Assembly: GCA_021405325.1 (NCBI GenBank)
Contig: QWII01000060.1
Location: 1-64,000, forward strand
DNA length: 64,000 nt
Direction: 5' to 3'
Origin: Caldilinea sp. CFX5
GTDB lineage: Bacteria > Chloroflexota > Anaerolineae > Caldilineales > Caldilineaceae
Part shown: piece by piece, positions 26,866 to 34,071 of the stretch
Layout of the letters: every line of letters starts with the position of its first letter
How positions within the stretch are numbered: position 1 is the stretch's first letter
The notes under the pieces: model-generated
Told to the model about the DNA's origin: nothing
What the model saw: only the letters and a program-made list of their open reading frames with translations
Database searches by the model: none
Program-made: the position numbers and the translations under genes

Positions 26866-27902
26866 CAGAGGCTCCACTTCACGCCGCAAAACTGACAGGG
26901 CCACGGCGCCGGTTCTTCACCGAGAACAGCCGCGCGTAGTTCCTGGTAACGCGCGCCATTCCAGACCGCGGCCAGCGGTTGGTCGAAGATGTTGCCCAGC
27001 AGGAGGTCACGATACTCGGGGGTGGCAAAGGGGGCGATGCAACAAGGCAAGGCGTTGCCATTGGCGGTGATGTACATTAGGCGCCAGGGACGCAGACAGC
27101 CTTGCCAGGGATACTCACCTTTCAGGCTGATGCTTTCATGGGGCGTTGTTGCGCCCGATGCCCGAAAGGTTAGACCTAATGCCTTGGCCAATGTTTCAGC
27201 TTGGAGGATCAGCGTTTCTTGTTGTTCGGCCAGCGTGCCAAAGAGCGACTGCTCAGGCGCCATTGTACTCTCGTCTGCGGGGCGATAGCCGTCGCCAAAG
27301 TAGACCAGCCGTTGCAGATAGACCTCCGGCACGCCGATAGACGCGCCCAGCTTTACAAAGTCCAACAACTCATGCAGGTTTTCCTGCATCCCAATCAGCC
27401 AAAGGGACAATTTCGGTTTACCTGCTGTCCCGTGCCGAGCGACAAAGGCGTGTAAGTTGGCAATGATTTTGGGCAGCGCGTCAATGCCGCGCAATTTGGC
27501 ATAGAGCGCCGGCGTCACTGCATCGACCGAGACGCGCAATTCATCCAGCCCGGCGGCGACCAACGCATCGCCCCGTTTCTGGTCGAGTAGCACGCCATTG
27601 GAGTTGAAGAGTACATACGCGCCCCGTTCTTTCAAGTGGCTGATAAAGCGGGGCAGATCGCGATTGAGTAACGGTTCACCAATGCCATGCAAGACCACGC
27701 GTTCCAATGTCGGCAGCGGATCGACAATGCGCCGAAAATTCTCCCAACTCAGATGTTGTTTGGGTTCAATGGGCAGGAAATGGTCATAGGTGAGCGGACA
27801 GGAGATGCAGAGCGAGTTACAGTGGTTGGTCACTTCAATATAGAGTTGGCGCGGCAGCGCTGGGGCCAGCGTAGAACGGCTTTTCAGTTCGATTTCAAAC
27901 AT
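26865..27902 (-). CDS. radical SAM/SPASM domain protein
   Basis: This 345-residue radical SAM enzyme has the [4Fe-4S] motif TNHCNSLCISC at about residues 29-36 and a C-terminal SPASM-type Cys set (WQGCLRPW, LPCCIAPF, WPCQFCGVKW) for one or two auxiliary clusters. The glycine-rich GIGEPLLNRD follows the barrel pattern. SPASM proteins modify peptides or small molecules. Here the setting among glycosyltransferases suggests a modified sugar or lipid headgroup rather than a peptide. A strong AAGGAGCG precedes the ATG. Confidence 0.85.
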   Translation of the reverse strand: MFEIELKSRSTLAPALPRQLYIEVTNHCNSLCISCPLTYDHFLPIEPKQHLSWENFRRIVDPLPTLERVVLHGIGEPLLNRDLPRFISHLKERGAYVLFNSNGVLLDQKRGDALVAAGLDELRVSVDAVTPALYAKLRGIDALPKIIANLHAFVARHGTAGKPKLSLWLIGMQENLHELLDFVKLGASIGVPEVYLQRLVYFGDGYRPADESTMAPEQSLFGTLAEQQETLILQAETLAKALGLTFRASGATTPHESISLKGEYPWQGCLRPWRLMYITANGNALPCCIAPFATPEYRDLLLGNIFDQPLAAVWNGARYQELRAAVLGEEPAPWPCQFCGVKWSL

Positions 27903-27919
27903 GGCGCTCCTTACCCATC

Positions 27920-27946
27920 AGCGGTAGTAAAGTCTTTACTACCGCT
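27920..27946. repeat. 13-bp perfect hairpin between GT2 and SPASM genes
   Basis: AGCGGTAGTAAAG and CTTTACTACCGCT are exact complements around one base. The stop codon of the GT2 gene (27946-27948) overlaps its end. It could modulate the downstream part of the operon. Confidence 0.7.
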
Positions 27947-28647
27947 TATTTTACAAAACAGTAACGAAACGTGACCCGCAGAATTTTATAGGTCGCCAGT
28001 ACGGTTCCGCGCACGGTGCCGCCCACTTTCGATTGGCCGGCCAGCCGCGGGCGATAGCGCACCGGCACTTCCAGCAGACGGCAGCGCCGTTTGGCCGCTT
28101 TGACCAGCATCTCAATCGGCCAGCCATAGGTGCGTTCTCGCATCTGTAACTCGTGCAGAAGGTCACGGCGAATCGCGCGGAACGGCCCCAAATCGGTCAG
28201 GTCGACGCGGTAGAAGAGGCGCACCAGCCAGGCGATCAGATGATTGCCAAAGCGTTGATGGGGCGGCATGGCGCCGGCGCTCATCCCGCCGCGCAAGCGT
28301 GTCCCCAGCACCAGATCCGCCGCGCCGGTGGTAAGCGGCTCGACCAATTGCTTCAACTCGTCCGGGACAAAGCTGCCATCGCCATCCATAAAAACGAGAA
28401 TGTCGCCGGTTGCCGCGGCAACACCGGCTGCGCAGGCATAACCATACCCGCGCCGCGGTTCACTCACCACCAAGGCGCCGGCAGCGCGGGCAACGACGGC
28501 GGTGTCGTCGGTCGAACCGTTGTCCACCACAATGATTTCGTGGAGTAGGGCGCGTGGCGTCTCCTGTAACAAGGCAGGCAGACACTCGGCTTCGTTGAGC
28601 GCCGGAATGATCAAAGAAATGGTGGGCAGCGGTGGTGCGTCACGCAA
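27946..28647 (-). CDS. family 2 glycosyltransferase (dolichyl-phosphate mannose synthase-like)
   Basis: This 233-residue GT-A enzyme has the nucleotide-binding start SLIIPALNEAECLPALL, VVDNGSTDDT, the metal motif FMDGDGSF (DxD-like) and acceptor-side GTRLRGGM. The C-terminus VRYRPRLAGQSKVGGTVRGT is typical of polyprenyl-phosphate sugar synthases. It likely makes a polyprenyl-P-hexose for the GT-C partner at 25204. The frame starts with TTG at 28647, 5 bp after the previous stop; no ATG fits better. Confidence 0.87.
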   Translation of the reverse strand: MRDAPPLPTISLIIPALNEAECLPALLQETPRALLHEIIVVDNGSTDDTAVVARAAGALVVSEPRRGYGYACAAGVAAATGDILVFMDGDGSFVPDELKQLVEPLTTGAADLVLGTRLRGGMSAGAMPPHQRFGNHLIAWLVRLFYRVDLTDLGPFRAIRRDLLHELQMRERTYGWPIEMLVKAAKRRCRLLEVPVRYRPRLAGQSKVGGTVRGTVLATYKILRVTFRYCFVK

Positions 28648-28652
28648 GTTGT

Positions 28653-29333
28653 CTATCCAATCAACTGAGTTTCGAGAAAGGCGCGCGTATGCGACGCCGG
28701 TGACGCTGGACTCGCTGCCGGCATGGTTGCCAGCTCCTGGCGCAGCCGTTGCAACTCTGCCGCCGTGTCTACATCATACCAGGTGGGCAATAGGGCGACG
28801 CGCAGACCTAACTCTTCGGCGATAGCAAGCGTGTCGCGCAAGACCGTTGGCGTACTCATCTGTACTTCGCGCAAGAGACGGGGCTGTGGCCGCTTGAGAC
28901 CGATCAGGTAATAACCGCCGTCATCGCAGGGGCCAAGCACAACATCGGCGCCTTCGTGCAGATGGGTAAAGGCGGCGCTGACATAGACGACCGGTAAGGT
29001 TGGGCTATCGCTATCCATCACCACGGCCGCCTTCGCACCTTGCGCCAGCGCCGCCGTCAGCAGATTGTCGAGTCGTTCGCCCAAATCCGCGCCCTCTTGC
29101 AAAGTGAGGACAAAATCGGGCGCCAGTTCGCGAAAATAGCCGGCGGCGGCGGCGGGCAAGTAGACAAGGCCCGGCGTCACCGCCGGCACGCTGCGCATAA
29201 TCGCCAGCGTATCGCGCAGAAAACATTCATAGAGCGCGGCGGCGGTCGCGCCCGTTAAGGGCGGACAGAGCCGCGTTTTGGTTTGACCGGCGGCCGGCTG
29301 TTTTGCCACCACCAACAGCATCTGTTGTCTCAT
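28653..29333 (-). CDS. DUF2064/TIGR04282-type glycosyltransferase (nucleotidyl/glycosyl transferase fold)
   Basis: This 226-residue protein of the DUF2064 group has LLVVAKQPAAGQTKTRL (nucleotide-binding start), AAVVMDSDSPTLPVVYV, DVVLGPCDDGGYYLIGL and TWYDVDTAAELQRL. Members occur in arsenosugar-type and other glycoconjugate clusters beside GT2 enzymes, as here. Its ATG overlaps the stop of the DoxX-like gene (ATGA, 29333-29330). The start MRQQMLLVV is fixed by this overlap; the longer in-frame extension is spurious. Confidence 0.85.
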   Translation of the reverse strand: MRQQMLLVVAKQPAAGQTKTRLCPPLTGATAAALYECFLRDTLAIMRSVPAVTPGLVYLPAAAAGYFRELAPDFVLTLQEGADLGERLDNLLTAALAQGAKAAVVMDSDSPTLPVVYVSAAFTHLHEGADVVLGPCDDGGYYLIGLKRPQPRLLREVQMSTPTVLRDTLAIAEELGLRVALLPTWYDVDTAAELQRLRQELATMPAASPASPASHTRAFLETQLIG

Positions 29334-29986
29334 GTGAAAGCCATCACCAACCGTGCCGGCCATCCTTTCGCCTGGGCAAAGCGGCGGCGCAGCCAGGCGT
29401 CGATGCCCCAGATCCGCCCCGGCGCCAATCCCAGCATCACCAGGGAGAGCAGCACCATCTGGCCGTAGCTCCATTCCCATTCATAGGGCGAGGGAATGTT
29501 GGCCAGCCCCACAAAGAGTTGCACAGAGATGGCAATCGCCACCAAAGCGCCTAACCGTGTAAAGAGACCGAGAAAGAGGGAGAGCGCAATGAAAACTTCG
29601 GCCGCCCAAATCAGAAAACCGGTAACACCTAAGTACGGTTTGATGACATTGTCAATAATGAGCGCATTGATTTGCGCCAGCGGCGCAATATTGACCCCCA
29701 GCCTTGGCCCACCCACCGGACGCAGATCGGTAACAAAGACCGTGCGGGTGCGGGACGCATAGGCCGATTCCAGGCCAAGCCAGTAACAGAGACCGCCGCC
29801 GCTGTTGCTGGTGTCAACCTTGCCCTCCGCAGTAAGGACGGGAAAGGTAAAGGCATCGCCACAGCCATAAGCGGGCGGCATCTTCCACCAAATGTTGGCA
29901 AAGAAAAGATAGGCTAGGCCCAAGCGGGTAATCACTAGGGTTAGTTTGCGCAGGCGTTCCTCCCAGCGCGGCTCTTCCTGTTGCAT
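29330..29986 (-). CDS. DoxX/TQO-like membrane protein
   Basis: This 218-residue protein has four predicted helices (about 17-32, 112-140, 145-160 and 170-185), with a non-membrane loop from 33 to 110 bearing two or three Cys. The helix pattern and FLGLFTRLGALVAIAISVQLFVGL match DoxX/DoxD-type proteins (small subunit of thiosulfate:quinone oxidoreductases). It is the first gene of the operon, so it may supply redox power at the membrane or be a carrier; a role with the glycosyltransferases is inferred only from position. The ATG at 29986 has an A-rich, poor Shine-Dalgarno region. Confidence 0.65.
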   Translation of the reverse strand: MQQEEPRWEERLRKLTLVITRLGLAYLFFANIWWKMPPAYGCGDAFTFPVLTAEGKVDTSNSGGGLCYWLGLESAYASRTRTVFVTDLRPVGGPRLGVNIAPLAQINALIIDNVIKPYLGVTGFLIWAAEVFIALSLFLGLFTRLGALVAIAISVQLFVGLANIPSPYEWEWSYGQMVLLSLVMLGLAPGRIWGIDAWLRRRFAQAKGWPARLVMAFT

Positions 29987-30180
29987 GATTTTGTCTCCAC
30001 TCTGCTTCGTATGATGAATCACGACCACTGGTCATCAACGTACCGCGCTTTACGTAAGCAATGATTACTGACTTATTACACGATTATTACAGCACAAAAG
30101 CGCTATAACCGTCTAGCGAAGCTGCGCCTCACGCTTCACACCCAAAGGCTCTCACTCAGGAACCGCTGAATTACCTCCGT

Positions 30181-30243
30181 GTTCCTTCTATCTGTGTGTA
30201 GTCTTTGGGCGATCTTAACAGACTACACACAGATAGAAGGAAC
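30181..30243. repeat. 23-bp perfect palindrome
   Basis: Arms 30181-30203 and 30221-30243 are exact complements (GTTCCTTCTATCTGTGTGTAG...) with a 17-nt loop. No sequence kin was seen elsewhere in the window. Confidence 0.85.
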
Positions 30244-30278
30244 AGGAAATTCATAAAAGTTGCTCTGGTTGCACAAAT

Positions 30279-30369
30279 GGCTCATGTACAGAAAGTGTGA
30301 GGTCTCAACCAGCCACACCTGTCAGGTTTCGCAAACCTGACAGGTATTCACGCTTTCCGTACATGAGCC
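30279..30369. repeat. nested palindrome with ACCTGTCAGG core
   Basis: The outer arms 30279-30300 and 30348-30369 (GGCTCATGTAC...) pair with two G-U-compatible differences. The inner palindrome 30317-30345 is identical to that at 10772-10800 although the outer stems are unrelated. Confidence 0.85.
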
Positions 30370-30400
30370 GCACAAATTTTCAGTTACCAAATCGTCGGTC

Positions 30401-30958
30401 TTATTTCCTATTACGTACTTCTTCGCGCAAACGGGCGGCATGGAGAATGGTGATCACACTCATGCTGTCGCGGATTTCACTGTCGATGACCATTTGTAAT
30501 GCCTGGGCAAACGGAAAGGCCGCCACTTCAAGAAATTCCGTTTCGTCCGGCGTCGCTTCGATCGGCGTCAAGCCGCGCCCGATAAAGAGATGGCCCGTCT
30601 CCCGCATGATCGACTTGCTGGGGAAATAGGTGCTGACGTGTTGCAACTCCTGGGCGGCGTACCCCACTTCTTCGTGCAATTCACGCCGCGCCGCCGCTTC
30701 CATTGTCTCGCCGGCTTTGACGCCGCCGCTGGGGATCTCCCAGCGTTGATTCTCCCCAAAGATGTAACGATATTGCCGTACCAGCACGACATGATCGTTA
30801 TCCACAAAGGGCAGGACAGCCACACAATCATTGCATTCAATGACCCCGTAGATTGTCCTCTTGCCATTGGGCATTTCCGCAATATCTTCGCGCAAACGCA
30901 TCCACGGGTTCTGATAGACTTGACGAGTGGATACGGTCTTCCATCGCTTTGGCGGCAT
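30401..30958 (-). CDS. Nudix hydrolase (ADP-ribose pyrophosphatase-like)
   Basis: This 185-residue enzyme has a canonical Nudix box (GGVKAGETMEAAARRELHEEVGY, about residues 77-99) with the REXXEE metal ligands intact. It also has the substrate-side VRQYRYIFGENQRWEIPSG typical of ADP-sugar pyrophosphatases. It likely hydrolyses ADP-ribose or an ADP-sugar. GGGAG lies before the ATG. It follows the methyltransferase gene by 162 bp, so it may be the last gene of the 30.4-33.1 kb run or separate. Confidence 0.9.
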   Translation of the reverse strand: MPPKRWKTVSTRQVYQNPWMRLREDIAEMPNGKRTIYGVIECNDCVAVLPFVDNDHVVLVRQYRYIFGENQRWEIPSGGVKAGETMEAAARRELHEEVGYAAQELQHVSTYFPSKSIMRETGHLFIGRGLTPIEATPDETEFLEVAAFPFAQALQMVIDSEIRDSMSVITILHAARLREEVRNRK

Positions 30959-31120
30959 TGGTCACTCCCGTTTGCATTGGTGATGCCACCGCTAGTATAA
31001 CAGCGTTGGGGAGCAGTGGCATCGGAAAAAATGAGTAGCCCGGCTGGTAAGCTTTCCACAATCAACGCACGCATACCCTGGGTACTTCTGCCAGGGCGGG
31101 TAGGTAAAAATCGACGCCGG

Positions 31121-31864
31121 TTAGCGAATCGCACAGACTTCGGCCACCACCACTTGCGGATTTTTCGTGCGCGCATTGCGGGTGGTGCGCAACAAGGTGA
31201 CCTGCCGAAAACCGACGGCCTGAAATTCATCTAGGAAAGCGCCGCTCTCCTTAGCGCCGGCGATTCAGGCAAACCAATCGGTATCTTCCGTGATTGGCTG
31301 AGGCGGCAGCGGATTGCGCAACACGAGTTCCGCCGCATAGACTGTACCGCCAGGCCGGACAACGCGCGCCAATTCGGCAAAGATGGCTGTGCGCGCCGGG
31401 TTCAGATTGAAGATGCCATTGATGAGTGCGATGTCGATGGCGCCGGTGGTTAAGGGCAACCGTTCGGCGTCGGTGCGCAAAAAGCGGACATTCGTCAAAC
31501 CGACCGCCGCGGCGTTGGCGGCGGCACGCGCTAACATCGCCGCGCTAAAATCGATGCCAATCACTTGCCCAGCGGCGCCAATCCCCTGTGCGGCAATCAA
31601 TGAATCCAGACCGGCGCCGCAGCCGACATCCAACACCGTGGCGCCGATTGTCAAGCGGGCAAAGCAGGAAACGGCAGCAACGCCGGCGAACGCCGCACTG
31701 ACGCCGACCGGCAGTTGGTCGAGTTGTTGCCTGGGATAGCCCACATTTAGGGCCAGGGCGCGGCCCACCGGAAAGGGGTGTTTCGCCCTTGGCGTTGTGG
31801 CAATGGCCGAATAGGCTTGCTGCACACCGGCGCGCAGGCGGGCAGCGGTCGTTGCATCCATCAT
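31121..31864 (-). CDS. ArsM-like SAM methyltransferase with an in-frame UGA (candidate selenoprotein)
   Basis: The product is a class I SAM methyltransferase: motif I VLDVGCGAGLDSLIAA (about 77-92), VIGIDFSAAML, and a core that follows arsenite methyltransferases (NGIFNLNPARTAIFAELARVVRPGG). An in-frame TGA at 31267-31265 (codon 200) would stop it at DWFA. The same frame then continues 47 codons, with IAGAKESGAFLDEF and GFRQVTLLRTTRNARTKNP, which is the normal C-terminus of the family; the UGA stands where ArsM-type proteins carry a conserved Cys before GA. A 7-bp hairpin with loop GGC lies 15-31 nt after the UGA. Sec insertion is inferred; a nonsense mutation is the alternative. TAAGGA precedes the ATG. 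Confidence 0.7.
31234..31250 (-). promoter_or_regulatory. bSECIS-like hairpin after the UGA codon
   Basis: On the mRNA, GGAGAGC and GCUUUCC form a 7-bp stem (one G-U) with the 3-nt loop GGC. The loop begins 22 nt after the UGA. Bacterial SECIS elements are described as a stem with a small loop having G at its first or second position, 16-37 nt after UGA, and this fits. Confidence 0.45.
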
Positions 31865-31874
31865 TGCTAAATCC

Positions 31875-32138
31875 TTAGAGTGGTGTGGCGGATGCAGACC
31901 AGATGATCAGGTTGGTTTCTGTGTGTCGAACGCCCACGGCGTTCCCGATGCCGTTGGCGACTCAGTCACCCAACGACGTGACATTCGGACTTTCCACCAG
32001 CGCCACCAGATCATAGCGACCCGTCACAGCGTAGACTTGTTTGATCACCGAGGCATCCAACTTCATGCCGGCCAACTCCTGCACCAGTTCTTGGACGCGA
32101 CCGGGTTCGGCTTCAATGAAGACAAAAGCTTGAATCAT
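31875..32138 (-). CDS. Lrp/AsnC ligand-binding-domain protein with an in-frame UGA
   Basis: The 58 residues before TGA (31964-31962) form a typical stand-alone Lrp/AsnC ligand-binding (RAM) domain: MIQAFVFIEAEPGRVQEL, VIKQVYAVTGRYDLVALVES. The frame then continues 28 codons with VANGIGNAVGVRHTETNLIIW, matching the last strand and helix of this domain (GVxxTxT). So the full product would be 87 residues with UGA at codon 59. A perfect 7-bp hairpin with loop GUG follows 18-34 nt downstream. The gene ends 10 bp before the methyltransferase ATG and is very probably co-transcribed with it. Confidence 0.65.
31928..31944 (-). promoter_or_regulatory. second bSECIS-like hairpin
   Basis: GAACGCC and GGCGUUC pair perfectly (7 bp) around GUG, the loop starting 25 nt after the UGA. 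Stem length, loop size and G at loop position one match the hairpin in the next gene. Confidence 0.4.
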
Positions 32139-32172
32139 ACGGGTGTAGCTCCTTTTTTGACGAAGTTAGAGT

Positions 32173-32247
32173 GGTTGTCTAGTCGTTGGTTGTCTAGTCG
32201 TTGGTTGTCTAGTCGTTGGTTGGCTAGTCGTTGGTTGTCTAGTCGTT
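32173..32247. repeat. five tandem copies of a 15-bp unit
   Basis: The unit GGTTGTCTAGTCGTT occurs five times head to tail (one copy has a single substitution). The array runs into a short palindrome GTCGTTGGTT...AACCAACGAC around GAGCTTGTCGAA. It lies upstream of the Lrp-like gene and downstream of the radical SAM gene. It is not CRISPR-like: there are no spacers. Confidence 0.9.
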
Positions 32248-32316
32248 GGTTGAGCTTGTCGAAACCAACGACCAGTATACTTCATGCGCTTCCCACGGAA
32301 GCGCATCGAGTTACCC

Positions 32317-33135
32317 TCAGGTAAAGGTCATCAACTTGCTGCTGCCGGTGCGGGCGATTTCGTCGAGTTGCCCCTGGATGCGCTCGACCGCTGTCGCAAG
32401 GGGGAAGAGCTTGCGGCTGACCTGCATATCGATGTCGGTCGAGAGTGGGTGCCAGAAGACGCCATCCAGATTTACCGTCACTTCCGGCACGAGGTTGGTC
32501 ATGGACAGTTCCAATCCCTCTTTGGAATAACCGCGTTTGGCCAGGGGGCGAATGAAATGGTGTTCTTCGGGAATGCCCAACTGTTGACGAAAGGCATGAA
32601 CTTCATGGAGACGGGCGGTGTTGGCCGGCGTTTCGGTGGTGCTTACGCGGACGCGAAAGCCGCGTTCCTGCAACAGTTGGATGCCTTCCACTGTCTTGGC
32701 CCACGTCCCCTTACCCCGATAGGCGTCGTGATCCGTCGCATTGCCGCCATCCAGGCTAACCTGAACAACCAGGTTGTCGTTGTTAAGGGCGCAAAGCTGG
32801 TCGAGTCGTTTGGCCCGTAGCAACATGGCGTTGGTCAAAACCGTGGTCTTGACTCTGGTGGAGGCGTAGGCCAACATGTCATAGATATCGTTGAGGATAA
32901 AGGGTTCGCCGCCGGTGAAGAAGATGTCGCTAAAACCAAGGGCGACGGCTTCGTCCACCAGTTGCACCACATTGCTCAAGCCCAAGGCGCGCCGGGGGGT
33001 GTTCGGGCTGGATTTGGCGACACAGTAGGAGCAACGCAGATTGCAATCGTAATTCGTATAGATCCACAATTTCCAGAGAAAAGCCGGCGGTGTACAGACT
33101 ACGTCCGAAGCTGCGTTGGGCAATAGCATCGACAT
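32317..33135 (-). CDS. radical SAM protein (MoaA-like barrel)
   Basis: This 272-residue protein has the cluster motif NYDCNLRCSYC (Cys near 32, 36, 39), glycine motif FFTGGEPFILND and VQVSLDGG. There is no second Cys-rich SPASM tail, since the C-terminus ends in a short helix. It is the first gene of the run radical SAM, Lrp-like, ArsM-like, Nudix. The substrate is unknown. The ATG at 33135 with TAGGAT upstream is preferred over a GTG at 33162. Confidence 0.82.
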   Translation of the reverse strand: MSMLLPNAASDVVCTPPAFLWKLWIYTNYDCNLRCSYCVAKSSPNTPRRALGLSNVVQLVDEAVALGFSDIFFTGGEPFILNDIYDMLAYASTRVKTTVLTNAMLLRAKRLDQLCALNNDNLVVQVSLDGGNATDHDAYRGKGTWAKTVEGIQLLQERGFRVRVSTTETPANTARLHEVHAFRQQLGIPEEHHFIRPLAKRGYSKEGLELSMTNLVPEVTVNLDGVFWHPLSTDIDMQVSRKLFPLATAVERIQGQLDEIARTGSSKLMTFT

Positions 33136-33285
33136 ACGATCAGATCCTATAGAAAGTAGCACTTGCTGTCAGCGTGGCGTGAGCAATTGACACGCCGGAT
33201 TCTGCCAGAGTTGCCGTTTTTCCACAACTCTTGACCAAGCCTATTGAAGCGAATTTTGCCCAAGTCGGATGTAATGGCGCCTACA

Positions 33286-33325
33286 CAACAAAGTGGGGGG
33301 CGCCCATGCGCCCCCCACTTTGTTG
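33286..33325. repeat. 18-bp perfect palindrome rich in G and C
   Basis: Arms 33286-33303 and 33308-33325 pair perfectly with loop CCAT. It lies between the small helical protein gene and the radical SAM gene, both on the minus strand, and could end the transcript of the former. Confidence 0.85.
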
Positions 33326-33349
33326 ATATTCACTTTTCATCACTGCCGC

Positions 33350-33574
33350 CTAGCTTGTCTGGTGCCGTATGGCAGCGATCCTATCCGTGCGAACCGGCTG
33401 CGCCTGGCTGCCGCGCCCACGCCGCTGGGGCCATAGCCAACCTAACCAGGCCGCCCAATCAACGGTGCGCCGTTGTCGGAGATGGGCAATGCGCCGGGCT
33501 TGCGCCGCTTCTTGCAGGCGTGCTTCATGTTGTAGACGGGCCAGTTCTGCTTGTTGTTGATAACTCATCATCAT
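33350..33574 (-). CDS. small basic helical protein A
   Basis: This 74-residue protein begins with a Gln/Arg/Ala-rich helix (AELARLQHEARLQEAAQARRIAHLRQRR) and continues with a Trp-rich segment (WAAWLGWLWPQRR) and a basic tail. Three successive ATG codons follow AAGGGAGG, a strong ribosome site. No family was recognised. The layout parallels the next gene upstream (33636-33860), so they may be paralogous small proteins. Confidence 0.6.
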   Translation of the reverse strand: MMMSYQQQAELARLQHEARLQEAAQARRIAHLRQRRTVDWAAWLGWLWPQRRGRGSQAQPVRTDRIAAIRHQTS

Positions 33575-33635
33575 CGTAGCCTCCCTTAGGTCAATCTAAT
33601 CGACGCTTCATTAATCGTTGATCCACTGGTTGTGC

Positions 33636-33860
33636 TTACCGCGGCAGCAGCGTGCGAATCCGCATTTGGAAGAGAGCAAACAACTTTTCCTGTAAGCTGG
33701 CGTGGGTAGCCGTCTCCTTCCGTTCGGTCGTCGCCTTTGGTTGCCGTCGATTGCCGGTTTTGTGCAGCGTCTGCACCAGCCGCTGCTGTTCGGCCAGGCG
33801 CATCAATTCCTGATGGCGATCCCGTTCGATTGTCGCCAGCGTATTAATATCCATCAACAT
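33636..33860 (-). CDS. small basic helical protein B
   Basis: This 74-residue protein has an N-terminal charged helix (TLATIERDRHQELMRLAEQQRLVQTL), a basic polar linker (RRQPKATTERKETATH) and a C-terminal amphipathic helix (LQEKLFALFQMRIRTLL). AGAAGGAGA lies 7 nt before ATG 33860. No family was recognised. Its C-terminal amphipathic helix would suit peripheral membrane contact or a protein partner. Confidence 0.6.
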   Translation of the reverse strand: MLMDINTLATIERDRHQELMRLAEQQRLVQTLHKTGNRRQPKATTERKETATHASLQEKLFALFQMRIRTLLPR

Positions 33861-33982
33861 ACGTTTGTTCTCCTTCTGAATCACGTACCTATGGATACTA
33901 TACTCTGCGTCGCGTCATTGACTGTCTATCGGCCTGTCTATCCAAACGTCTGTTCTAAAGCTCTTTTGATGCAATCCTAAGC

Positions 33983-34043
33983 CTGCTCGTAGCCAGTCCG
34001 TGACTGGCGGGGGAGACGCCAGTCACGGACTGGCTACGAGCAG
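33983..34043. repeat. 27-bp perfect palindrome, CCAGTCCGTGACTGG family
   Basis: Arms 33983-34009 and 34017-34043 are exact complements with loop GGGGAGA. Related in word and spacing to 39630-39689 and 22982-23020. Confidence 0.9.
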
Positions 34044-34071
34044 CGTCGTTACCAAGATCGTTCAGAACGCC

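Larger units (their letters stand above)
29987..30400. other. 414-bp intergenic region with two large palindromes
   Basis: It contains the palindromes 30181-30243 and 30279-30369, and upstream of the operon it must carry the promoter for the DoxX-like gene. The Nudix gene ends at 30401. Nothing coding was recognised. Confidence 0.6.

Noticed and set aside
31121..32138. Idea that UGA means Trp or Cys generally in this organism (alternative genetic code)
   Set aside because: UGA is clearly the stop in many genes here, including the coupled ATGA/TGATG junctions at 26865, 29330, 23183 and 52879, so only site-specific recoding or mutation can explain the two internal UGAs.
32173..32247. Tandem repeats as a CRISPR array
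   Set aside because: Units are 15 bp, head to tail, with no unique spacers and no cas genes.
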